DNA from: JANNBN01 sp031385545
GTDB lineage: Bacteria > Actinomycetota > Acidimicrobiia > Acidimicrobiales > JANYDT01
Assembly: GCA_031385545.1 (NCBI GenBank)
Contig: JANNBN010000121.1
Coordinates: forward strand, 1 to 64,000
Direction: 5' to 3'
Length of the DNA stretch: 64,000 nt
Shown piece after piece: positions 18,121 to 26,157 of this stretch. Both the position numbers and the translations under genes were made by a program. The notes beneath the pieces were generated by a model. The model saw only the letters and a program-made list of their open reading frames with translations. It was not told the DNA's origin and did no database searches. Within the stretch, counting starts at the first letter, position 1, and each line of letters begins with the position of its first letter.

Positions 18121-18182
18121 GTCGACATCGCACCACAGTCGCGCCACAAGCGCGCCACGAGGGCTGCGACACCGGGTCGCTG

Positions 18183-19337
18183 TCAGCGTTGCCCCGGCGT
18201 CATGTAGAACCAGATCGGAAACTTGACCCCCGCGTCGCGCATCGCCGCACGTGCAGCAAGCACCGTTCCTCCGGCCTCGGTCCGGTCGAAGAACCAGTCC
18301 TCCATCGCACGCCCTCCTGGCGCGGGACCGTCGACCAACTCCAACGCAGCCTCTTCGTAGTACGTGCGGATGTCGTGGCAGATCGCAGTGGTGTTGCCGC
18401 CTGGAAAGCCGACCGTGGTCCAATCAGCACCGAGCGCAACGGCGTGCAGCATGCCAAGAACATCAGGGATCGAGGCCGCTTGCACCGCGCGGCCGACCGA
18501 TGTGACTCCTCGTTTCGCCAGTGACCGGTCATAGGCTTTGCGAAGGCCGCTGGCCTCATCGACCGCAGGCGGCACTGATGCATCGAACCGGGGTGGTAGC
18601 GAACAGGCGACGGGCTGGCCGTCGGCCTCGATCACCACGGGATGCTCGACGAAGACCGGTCCCGAGGGGGCCTCGAGGAGAGCAAACGCCCGGGAAAGCA
18701 CATCGTGCTGGAACACGGGATCGCCGGGTATGCCCAACGGTCTGCCTAACGGGAACTCACAATGAAGCGTGCGAGGGGGTGAGACTTTGGCGGCCATCTC
18801 ACGGACCGACGACAGGACCACCGTCGCGATTCCCGCAGCTTCGAAGACATGCGCAAGCACACTCACGGTGCGCGTACACAGTGGTCAAACGGGTGTGAAG
18901 ATCGCAACGTCGACGCCGTCGCGGCGAAGCTCTGCTGCGGCCGCAGGGCCTGTGTCCAGCCGAATGGTCGACACATCGTCTGGTTGATTTCCGGCGAAAG
19001 ACACATGTCTCGGAGCCACGGCACCAATCACCCCACGCAGCGCCAGCTCTTCGAGACGATCGATCGGATAGACCACGTTGAGGTCCAGCTTGAAGCCCAT
19101 GTGGTCGAAGTTGGGACTCCAGTGACCCATTGCCAGATTGCGTGAATCCTGGTCGAGGAGTCTGTATCCGGTATCTCCTGCGGCGAACCGCGCATCGTCC
19201 GGTGCGTGCAAGGCGGCAGAGGTCACGATGGCCACCGTCGACTGGGTCAGTGGCTTCGGGGTCACCCAAGCCGGATCGGGGAATTGAGGTGCGGGAAGCA
19301 AGGCCGCGTGGGTCCGCATCGCCTGATCACCGTTCAT
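18183..19337 (-). CDS. GrdB/PrdB-like selenoprotein (glycine/betaine/sarcosine/D-proline reductase family) with in-frame TGA
   Basis: A continuous 384-residue reading frame results if the TGA at 18887-18885 is read as selenocysteine (residue 151). The junction reads ...GVDVAIFTPV-U-PLCTRTVSVLAHVFEAAGIATV. The UxxC motif after a hydrophobic strand is the active-site signature of this reductase family, and both halves align to it (N-half RLLDQDSRNLAMGHWSPNFD; C-half GRPLGIPGDPVFQHDVLSRAFALL). Without readthrough, each half would be a useless fragment. A hairpin follows the TGA. Characterised family members are in anaerobic Stickland metabolism; the role in this apparently aerobic genome is unknown. 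An alternative start is 19319. Confidence 0.85.
18857..18887 (-). promoter_or_regulatory. Putative bacterial SECIS element in the GrdB/PrdB-like gene
   Basis: Reading the minus strand, the TGA (18887-18885) is followed 11 nt later by a 6-bp stem GCGCAC/GTGTGC (one G-T pair) closing a 5-nt loop CGTGA. The loop starts 17 nt after the TGA and has G at its second position, as expected for SelB-binding hairpins. The two other TGA genes in the window have the same apical CGTG. Confidence 0.72.
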
Positions 19338-19372
19338 CGGTCACCGTTCATGGATCGTCCTTGATGGACGCG

Positions 19373-19807
19373 TTAGTGCCGCGGCTCGCGCACAACCAGC
19401 ACAGCGCAGGGCGCATGTGCGATGACGTAGTCAGACACCGCTGGGTCGAACAGTTTGGACAGCCAGTTCTTGGTGCGGCGCCCCACCACGATCACGTCGA
19501 CACCGTGCGTCGCTGCGTGCTCACAGATCACTTGCCCAGCCGGCCCGATCTCGACGGCTGACTCCACGTCGCCGAGGTGAGCTTTTGCTTCGTTGACTGC
19601 CCGGTCTGCAGTGTCTTCAGATGCGACAAGCGCCGCTTCTGTCGGAACGGATGCAAAGCCACCGCCTCCGATCGGATCGCTGAACAGCATCGGGGCCACG
19701 GTCGCTGCACTCACCACATGGTGCTCGGCTGCGGGGAACAACCGGCGCGCCTCATCGGCGATCCATGAAGCTGTCTCACTGCTGTCGACTGCGATCAATG
19801 TCTTCAT
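19373..19807 (-). CDS. Universal stress protein (UspA family)
   Basis: The 144-residue protein is a single Usp domain: MKTLIAVDSSETASWIADEARRLF at the first strand, GVDVIVVGRRTKNWLSKLFDPAVSDYVIAHAPCAVLVVRE at the end. The nucleotide-binding motif G2xG9xG(S/T) is poorly matched (GRRTKNWLSKLFDPAVS), so ATP binding is doubtful. It is 35 bases downstream of no same-strand partner and precedes the selenoprotein gene on the same strand by 35 bases, so the two may be co-transcribed. Its upstream region carries a 22-bp-spaced direct repeat. Confidence 0.85.
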   Translation of the reverse strand: MKTLIAVDSSETASWIADEARRLFPAAEHHVVSAATVAPMLFSDPIGGGGFASVPTEAALVASEDTADRAVNEAKAHLGDVESAVEIGPAGQVICEHAATHGVDVIVVGRRTKNWLSKLFDPAVSDYVIAHAPCAVLVVREPRH

Positions 19808-19943
19808 CTCCTCGTTCTACCCCAACAGGGGGGACAAGAAACCCGTCCGGCCGGACACAGTTCGCCTGCGTTTCCCACACAACTTGACCCTTTCCTGACA
19901 CAACTCGCCGTTTTCGGTGCTCACACGCGCCCAAATGCGCCAC

Positions 19944-19975
19944 GTTGCGCGTAGAGAGGAGGCAAGTTGCGCGTA
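19944..19975. repeat. Direct repeat GTTGCGCGTA, two copies 22 bp apart
   Basis: GTTGCGCGTA occurs at 19944-19953 and 19966-19975. The 22-bp period is close to two helical turns, as in cooperative regulator sites. It lies in the 209-bp gap between the kinase-like gene and the Usp gene, about 140-170 bp upstream of the Usp start, with the motifs TTTCCCACACAACTT and ACACAACT nearer the gene. Confidence 0.5.
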
Positions 19976-20016
19976 TCGGTTGTTTTTGGCAGGCATGTCC
20001 GCCTCGGACGAGCAGA

Positions 20017-21144
20017 TCAGCGAATGACGCCCAGCAATGGGCGGCGGTCGAAACGGTCGATCGACGGCAGACCGTTGCCGATGGCGTCTCGTCGGAAGGT
20101 GTCCCACAGGTCCGGCCTGAAGAAGTGATCGCCCACCGAGATCACCAGATGCAGGATGAAGAACCGGTACGTCTCGATGATCATCTCGACGTCTGCTTCG
20201 GTCAGCGGCGACACCTCGTGATACGCCGCAAGGAACCGCCGGAACCTCGGCTCGCCGAGGGTATGCACTCCGTAGGAGAACTGCGTGCGGTCGCCCGTCT
20301 GTGACGACACACGCGACAAGAAGTAGAAGTCCAGCAACACCGAGTCGGTGCGGAACCAGTCGTAATCCCATCGGCTGAACAGCCGGAAACGATCAGCCCC
20401 GGTGCCGCCCATGGGTTCCACCGAAAAGTTGCCGAGATTCCAGTCCACGAACACGGGTACCCGCGCCATATCGGCATAGCCCAGGTCGTCAAGCGACAGC
20501 AGGAACCTGTTTGCGTGCTTACGAAGCAGGCCGAGCGAATCAGCGTCCAGCTGCAGTGTGCGCGAGGCGGTTCGGTCCGACGCCAGGTCGAGCAAGTTCA
20601 CCACGTCGGACGCGATCGAGGTCGACGTGCGCGGGATCGAGGCCCTGGACGTGGCGTCGGCACACGCGATATGGAACCGGGCCATCTCTCTTGCTAGACA
20701 CTCGATGTCGTCGTCGTTCAGGATGCGTGGCAAATGCTCGCGTCTTTCAACCGCTTCGTACAGCACCGCCCAGACCGATCCGTCGTAGTACGTGTGCACA
20801 CGATGTGAACCGGTCGGCCGGATTGACTGGAGCGGAGCAGCAAGGAAGTTTTCATAACGCGTGCCGCTGAACGCGCCGATGAGCCGGCTGACACGGTCAT
20901 GGTCCTCACGGAACAGGAACGGTGACCCGAAGTTGGACACCTTTGCGAACACGTTGGCCCCGTCGCTGAGGCGCAGCAGGAAGACCCTATTCGTCGACAC
21001 GTTCGACGACACTTCGACAGTCGAGGCAACCGTGCGTGGGTCATCGAAGTCTGCCCAGACCTTTCGCACCGCCCGCTGGGCATCACGGTCGGTGACGCCG
21101 AATCGACGCCACCGCGGGCCCGGGGGATCAGCAGACGCGTCCAT
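20017..21144 (-). CDS. Aminoglycoside-phosphotransferase/choline-kinase-fold protein
   Basis: The 375-residue protein has APH-fold kinase landmarks: NRVFLLRLSDGANVFAKVSN (nucleotide-binding strand with Lys), VFVDWNLGNFSVE (catalytic loop with Asp and Asn) and RWDYDWFRTDSVLLDFYFL (metal-binding Asp). Such proteins phosphorylate small-molecule hydroxyls; most are not antibiotic-resistance enzymes, and nothing here identifies the substrate. It sits alone upstream of the Usp gene and downstream of the ABC exporter operon on the same strand. Confidence 0.75.
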   Translation of the reverse strand: MDASADPPGPRWRRFGVTDRDAQRAVRKVWADFDDPRTVASTVEVSSNVSTNRVFLLRLSDGANVFAKVSNFGSPFLFREDHDRVSRLIGAFSGTRYENFLAAPLQSIRPTGSHRVHTYYDGSVWAVLYEAVERREHLPRILNDDDIECLAREMARFHIACADATSRASIPRTSTSIASDVVNLLDLASDRTASRTLQLDADSLGLLRKHANRFLLSLDDLGYADMARVPVFVDWNLGNFSVEPMGGTGADRFRLFSRWDYDWFRTDSVLLDFYFLSRVSSQTGDRTQFSYGVHTLGEPRFRRFLAAYHEVSPLTEADVEMIIETYRFFILHLVISVGDHFFRPDLWDTFRRDAIGNGLPSIDRFDRRPLLGVIR

Positions 21145-21187
21145 ACCGTCATTCTGCGCTACTGCCGCCCGCAGCTTTTCATCGGGT

Positions 21188-23092
21188 TCAGGCCACGGCA
21201 GCCACCGGTGCTGCGAACTGCGAGTTGTAGAGCGCGAAGTACGCGCCGCCCCGGGCGATGAGCTCGATATGGGTTCCCTGCTCGACGATGCGTCCAGCGT
21301 CTATCACCAAGATGGTGTCGGCGTCGCGGATGGTGGAGAGCCGATGCGCGATCACTAAGCTGGTGCGCCGGGATCGCAACGCCGCCATGGCCCGTTGGAT
21401 GAGCACTTCGGTGCGGGTGTCGACGGAGCTGGTGGCCTCGTCGAGGATGAGGATGGTGGGATCGGCCAGAAAGGCCCGTGCGATCGTGATGAGCTGGCGT
21501 TCGCCTGCGCTGACGTTGGAACCCGAATCGTCGATCACCGTGTCGTAGCCGTGCGGCAACGTGCGGACGAACCGGTCGACGTATGTCGCCTTTGCGGCCG
21601 CAGTCACGTCCGCGTCTGAGGCGTCAGGATCGCCGTAGCGGATGTTGTCACGGATGGTGCCGCCGAACAGCCAGGCGTCTTGCAGCACCATACCCATGTG
21701 ACCGCGCAGTTCCGCCCGTGGCATCGACGCGATGTTGCGACCGTCGAGGAGAATCGAACCGCCCTGCAGTTCGTAGAAGCGCATCAGGAGGTTGACCAGC
21801 GTCGTCTTGCCCGCGCCGGTCGGCCCGACGATGGCGACGGTCTTGCCCGGTTCGGCGACGAGGGACAAATGCTCGATCAACGACTTGTCCGTCCGATACG
21901 AGAACGACACGTCGGCGAACTCCACCCGTCCGAGCGCTTCGACGGATTCGCCGACGGACTGTTCGGCCGTCTCCTCAGGAGCATCGAGGAACTCGAAGAC
22001 CCGCTCGGCGGAAGCCACGCCTGACTGCAACACATTCGCCATCGAGGCCAGTTGGCTGAGGGGCATGCCGAACTGACGGGAGTACTGGATGAACGCCTGC
22101 ACGTCGCCCAACGTCATGGTCCCCGACGCAACCTTCAACCCGCCGACGACTGCGATGGCGACGTAGTTCAGGTTGCTGAGGAACGTCATCGCCGGCTGAA
22201 TGGCGCCGGAGATCGATTGTGCTCCGAAGCTGGCCCGGTAGAGCTTTTCGTTCTCTGTATCGAAACGGTGTTCGACCTCGGGTTGGCGGCCGAACGCCTT
22301 GACCAGTGCATGGCCGGTGAACACCTCTTCGACGTGCGCGTTGAGTACCCCGGTGTGGCGCCACTGCGCCATGAAACGGGTACGTGACCGAGACGTGACG
22401 AGCTTCACGATGTAGATCGAGGCTGGGACGGTGACCGCGGCGACAAGCGCAAGCAGCCAGGAGATGTAGAACATCATCCCCAGCACGCCGACCAGAGTGA
22501 GGGTAGATGTGAGCGCCATGCTGACCGACTGCTGCAGGCTCTGAGAGATATTGTCGATGTCGTTGGTGACCCGGCTGAGCAGATCACCGCGCGGCTGCGT
22601 GTCGACGTACTGCAGCGGTAGACGATGCAGCTTGTCCTCTACCTCTGCGCGCATACGGAACATGGTGCGCTGCACAACGCCGGCCAGTAGGAACGATTGC
22701 AGCCACAGCAGGAAAACCGACACCAGATACACCCCGGCAGCGATGAACAGAACGTGATGGAGCCGGTCGACGTCGATCCCTGCCTTGCCGGTGACACCGT
22801 TCGATTTTCCACGGATGCCGTCGAACACGATGTTGGTCGCACGACCGAGAATCTTCGGCCCGGCGACCGACAGACACATCGAGGTGACAGCGAGCACCAG
22901 GATGGCCACGACGCCGGCTCTTTCCGGCCCCAGCTGGCCGGTCAGGCGTCTGGCCGATGCGCCGAAATTCTCGGACTTTTCCGCTGGCATGCCAGCGGTG
23001 GCCATGCGACCCGCAGGCCCCGGAGGCGCCGCCGAACGGGCCTGCTGCATCTGCTCGCGTGCGAGTTTCTCGTCTGCCTTGTCGGAACTCAT
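21188..23092 (-). CDS. Multidrug-type ABC exporter half-transporter (consensus nucleotide site)
   Basis: The 634-residue protein has a polar N-terminal extension (about 55 residues), six transmembrane helices and a nucleotide-binding domain: Walker A GPTGAGKTT, Q-loop VLQDAWLFGGTI, signature VSAGERQ, Walker B ILILDEATSSVD with the catalytic Glu, and switch His in VIAHRLST. It begins inside the stop of the other half-transporter gene (ATGA overlap). The two therefore form a heterodimer of the BmrCD/TM287-288 kind, in which this subunit has the Walker-B Glu. Confidence 0.92.
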   Translation of the reverse strand: MSSDKADEKLAREQMQQARSAAPPGPAGRMATAGMPAEKSENFGASARRLTGQLGPERAGVVAILVLAVTSMCLSVAGPKILGRATNIVFDGIRGKSNGVTGKAGIDVDRLHHVLFIAAGVYLVSVFLLWLQSFLLAGVVQRTMFRMRAEVEDKLHRLPLQYVDTQPRGDLLSRVTNDIDNISQSLQQSVSMALTSTLTLVGVLGMMFYISWLLALVAAVTVPASIYIVKLVTSRSRTRFMAQWRHTGVLNAHVEEVFTGHALVKAFGRQPEVEHRFDTENEKLYRASFGAQSISGAIQPAMTFLSNLNYVAIAVVGGLKVASGTMTLGDVQAFIQYSRQFGMPLSQLASMANVLQSGVASAERVFEFLDAPEETAEQSVGESVEALGRVEFADVSFSYRTDKSLIEHLSLVAEPGKTVAIVGPTGAGKTTLVNLLMRFYELQGGSILLDGRNIASMPRAELRGHMGMVLQDAWLFGGTIRDNIRYGDPDASDADVTAAAKATYVDRFVRTLPHGYDTVIDDSGSNVSAGERQLITIARAFLADPTILILDEATSSVDTRTEVLIQRAMAALRSRRTSLVIAHRLSTIRDADTILVIDAGRIVEQGTHIELIARGGAYFALYNSQFAAPVAAVA

Positions 23093-24831
23093 GCTGCTTC
23101 CTCACGTTCGGCGTTCTGCGAACTGACGATCTCGCCGTACGTGGGGCACGATCTCAACAATTCGTCGTGCGTCCCGAGACCGACCGGCGAACCGTCCTCC
23201 AAAACCAAGATGCGGTCCGCATTGCGAATGGTGGAAACCCGTTGGGCGACGATCACCATGATGGCGTTTCGGGTCACCGGGGTCAGTGCGGCTCGCAACC
23301 GAGCATCGGTGGCCAGGTCCAACGCGGAAAACGAGTCGTCGAACAGGTAGATATCGGGTTGGTGGACCAACGCACGGGCGATGGCGAGTCGCTGACGCTG
23401 GCCGCCCGAGACGTTGGCTCCACCCTGATTGATGACGGCATCGAGCCCCTTGTCCATGCCACGCACGAAATCAGATGCCTGGGCAATGTCAAGCGCGGTC
23501 CACAGTTCCTCGTCGGTGGCGTCGGGCTTTCCGAACCGGAGGTTGGTCGCAACCGTGCCGGAGAACAAATACGGACGCTGCGGCACCAAGCCAATGCGGC
23601 TCCACAGGACTTCCGGCGCAAGGTCACGCACATCGACCCCACCCATCAGTACCTGTCCTTCGGTTGCATCGAACAGCCGCGGGATGAGATGCAACAGTGT
23701 GGTCTTGCCGGAACCGGTGCTGCCGATCACCGCAACGGTCTCACCGGCCCGGGCAGAGAACGACACGCCACTGAGCACCGGAGATTCCGCGCCGGGATAG
23801 CGGAAACCAGTACCCCGTAGCTCGAGCGTGTCGCGGTCGATGAGATGTGTGACCGGGTTCGCTGCCGGCCGAACCGAGCTCTCGGTTTCGATGACTTCGC
23901 GGACCCGTCCCGCGCAGACGGTCGCCCGAGGAATCATCATCACCACGAACGTGGCCATCATCACCGAGAACAGAATCTGCGTCAGGTACGACAGGAACGC
24001 CACTAGCGCGCCGATTCGCATCTCGCCGGACGCAATCCGGTTGGCACCGATCCATACAGCCGCCACCGTCGAGACGTTCATGACCAGGGTGACGGTGGGG
24101 AACATGCGAGACATCAGGCGACCGGCCCGCAGCGACGCATCCGTGAGGTGATCGTTCGCATCAGCGAATCGCCGCACCTCGTTCGGCTCACGCACGAAAG
24201 CACGAACGACTCGCATGCCGATGATCTGCTCGCGTAGTACTCGGTTGACCGTGTCGATACGTTCCTGCATCTCGCGGAAGACCGGGACCATGCGCACGAT
24301 CACGACGCCGACCAGGATCGTGAGTGCCGGGACACTCACGAGCAACAACGCTGACAGGCCCACGTCTTCGCGCAGGGCCATGATGACGCCCCCGACCATG
24401 GTGATCGGCGCGGCGATCAGCATCGTGCAGCCCATCACCACGAGGATCTGGATCTGTTGCACGTCGTTGGTGATGCGCGTGATGAGCGACGATGGGCCGA
24501 ACTGGTTGACCTCGCGTGCCGAGTACTGCGTGACCTGATGGAACAGATCGCGCCGTACATCTCGCCCGAACCCCATTGCAGCGCGTGACCCGAAGTAGAC
24601 GGCGCAGACGGAGAATGCGACCTGCACCATGGAGATGGCGAGCATCAAGGCGCCTACCCGCCAGATGTAACGCGTATCGCCACGCGCCACACCTCGGTCG
24701 ATGATGTGGGCGTTGAGACTGGGGAGCGAAAGGGTGGCGATCGTCTGCACCAACTGCAAGAGCCCGACGATTGCGAGTGTCTTGCGGTGCGGCTGCAGGT
24801 ACCGCCGTAACAGGCTGATCAGCATGGTCAT
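23089..24831 (-). CDS. Multidrug-type ABC exporter half-transporter (degenerate nucleotide site)
   Basis: The 580-residue protein has six transmembrane helices and a nucleotide-binding domain with Walker A GSTGSGKTT and signature VSGGQRQRL. Its Walker B is IYLFDDSFSALD, where Asp replaces the catalytic Glu, and the switch residue is Gln (VIVAQRVST) instead of His. Those are the known marks of the degenerate site of heterodimeric exporters. It overlaps its partner downstream and the MarR gene upstream by four bases each, so all three are translationally coupled. Confidence 0.93.
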   Translation of the reverse strand: MTMLISLLRRYLQPHRKTLAIVGLLQLVQTIATLSLPSLNAHIIDRGVARGDTRYIWRVGALMLAISMVQVAFSVCAVYFGSRAAMGFGRDVRRDLFHQVTQYSAREVNQFGPSSLITRITNDVQQIQILVVMGCTMLIAAPITMVGGVIMALREDVGLSALLLVSVPALTILVGVVIVRMVPVFREMQERIDTVNRVLREQIIGMRVVRAFVREPNEVRRFADANDHLTDASLRAGRLMSRMFPTVTLVMNVSTVAAVWIGANRIASGEMRIGALVAFLSYLTQILFSVMMATFVVMMIPRATVCAGRVREVIETESSVRPAANPVTHLIDRDTLELRGTGFRYPGAESPVLSGVSFSARAGETVAVIGSTGSGKTTLLHLIPRLFDATEGQVLMGGVDVRDLAPEVLWSRIGLVPQRPYLFSGTVATNLRFGKPDATDEELWTALDIAQASDFVRGMDKGLDAVINQGGANVSGGQRQRLAIARALVHQPDIYLFDDSFSALDLATDARLRAALTPVTRNAIMVIVAQRVSTIRNADRILVLEDGSPVGLGTHDELLRSCPTYGEIVSSQNAEREEAA

Positions 24832-25289
24832 GCCTCGGTTCTGGCTTCGGCTGGCTGGCCGAGCAATTGATGCAATGTTTCGAGGGCCGCCTTTGCAGCC
24901 TCAAGGTGTTCGGCACCCTCGGGACCGTGAACCTCGATGAGTGCCAGGCGCAGCTGGTCATCGATCAATGGCATGTCACGGCGGGCACGACGGATGCGGG
25001 CAAGATGGTCTTTCGACGGAGCGACCAGCGTGCGGCGCTTGTCGGATAGGTCGATGGTGGTCACCAGCACGCCAGCGTCCCGTAGCTTGGCAACGGCTGA
25101 AGAAACATGACTCTGTGGGAAGCCGGTGCGTTCCACAACTTGACCAATGGTGGTGTTCGGGTTTTCCATGACGTCGACCAGCACCATGCGCACGCTTGTG
25201 CTGAGTTCGCGGAAGCCTGACGGCGGAAACGCCAGAACGCCCAGCTTGGCCAACCTTTTACCTAGTCGGAAGAGGTCAGCACCATTCAC
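24828..25289 (-). CDS. MarR-family transcriptional regulator of the ABC exporter
   Basis: The 153-residue protein has the MarR winged-helix: TTIGQVVERTGFPQSHVSSAVAKLRDAGVLVTTIDLSDKRRTLV. It starts at GTG 25289; no Shine-Dalgarno is visible and a TATCAT hexamer lies about 10 bases upstream, so the mRNA may be leaderless. A perfect 9-bp inverted repeat covers the start region. The stop overlaps the exporter gene, the common plan of a ligand-responsive repressor controlling its own efflux pump. Confidence 0.87.
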   Translation of the reverse strand: MNGADLFRLGKRLAKLGVLAFPPSGFRELSTSVRMVLVDVMENPNTTIGQVVERTGFPQSHVSSAVAKLRDAGVLVTTIDLSDKRRTLVAPSKDHLARIRRARRDMPLIDDQLRLALIEVHGPEGAEHLEAAKAALETLHQLLGQPAEARTEA

Positions 25290-25317
25290 ATCAGAAATGA
25301 TACATCTGTTCTGATGT
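25288..25317. promoter_or_regulatory. Operator-like inverted repeat at the MarR-exporter promoter
   Basis: ACATCAGAA (25288-25296) and TTCTGATGT (25309-25317) are perfect arms with a 12-bp spacer. The repeat spans the putative -10 and the first two bases of the GTG start. Position and symmetry fit autorepression by the MarR protein. Confidence 0.7.
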
Positions 25318-25351
25318 AATCAGACCCGCCAATCACCGCGGCGAAACCCGA

Positions 25352-26002
25352 CTAATTGATCCCACCCAGGACAACAGGTATGAGCACAAGCACGCCAACA
25401 CCGGCGGTCACGAGCACCTTGGAACGACGGGTCAGCCGCCAGCCATCGGCAAGAGGACGCATCGTCGCACCCGTCGCCCACACGATGACCGAGTACAACG
25501 CGATGAGCAGTACGAAGCCGAACAAGGTCCTGAACGACCATCCAAATTTGTCGATGAGGTCGAACAGCACGTACGCAACGGGGCCAGCCGCAACAAGCAG
25601 AAGCACTGCACGGAGCGGGCGTGGCCAATCGACGCGGGCTTTCGCCAGCCCTGCCCCCACCACGGTTGGCAGCATCATTCCCCCGGCGGCCATGAAGAGG
25701 GGCAGCATCCCGATTGCACCGAAGACGCGGGCGATCGTCACCGCCCATCGGAGTCCGGACCGCCTGCGCGCAGCGGCTGCTACCGATTGGGTGAGCCCGA
25801 AGAACGTGAAGCCGATCACGATGAACATCGTGCCGCTCCACGTGAATTCTGGATCGTCGGAGATCAATCGCATCCAAGCCCGCGCCAGCGATCCCAGCAC
25901 CAGGCCGCCCAAGGCTCCACCAGCCACGAGCATCGCCGTGCGTCGCCACGACTCGGGCACCGGATGCGCAGTGACCTGGGGCGAGGATGGCTCGACGTGC
26001 AT
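25352..26002 (-). CDS. Polytopic membrane protein of unknown function
   Basis: A 216-residue protein with six or so hydrophobic segments (MLVAGGALGGLVLGSLARAW, GTMFIVIGFTFFGLTQSV, GMLPLFMAAGGMML, AVLLLVAAGPVAYVLF, LFGFVLLIALYSVIVWATGA, VLVTAGVGVLVLIPVVLGG). The start at 26002 is well supported by an excellent AAGGAGG seven bases upstream. I do not recognise a family. It sits alone between the MarR gene and the sensor-kinase operon on the same strand. Confidence 0.7.
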   Translation of the reverse strand: MHVEPSSPQVTAHPVPESWRRTAMLVAGGALGGLVLGSLARAWMRLISDDPEFTWSGTMFIVIGFTFFGLTQSVAAAARRRSGLRWAVTIARVFGAIGMLPLFMAAGGMMLPTVVGAGLAKARVDWPRPLRAVLLLVAAGPVAYVLFDLIDKFGWSFRTLFGFVLLIALYSVIVWATGATMRPLADGWRLTRRSKVLVTAGVGVLVLIPVVLGGIN

Positions 26003-26157
26003 CACAACCTCCTTGACGAGGGCACTCCGGCGCATCGTAGGCGAAACCGAACGGCGGACAACCAATTCGGGACGAAAGTCCACTACTCGCCCTGTGCTCC
26101 CGGCCAAACACATGAATTCGGCCGAGTGGGGGACTTTGCGGCACCCCGAGGGGACAA

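Noticed and set aside
18864..18887. TGA reassigned genome-wide (for example to Trp or Gly) as an explanation of the in-frame TGAs
   Set aside because: TGA is the ordinary stop codon of many genes in the window, often in ATGA overlaps, so only context-dependent recoding fits.
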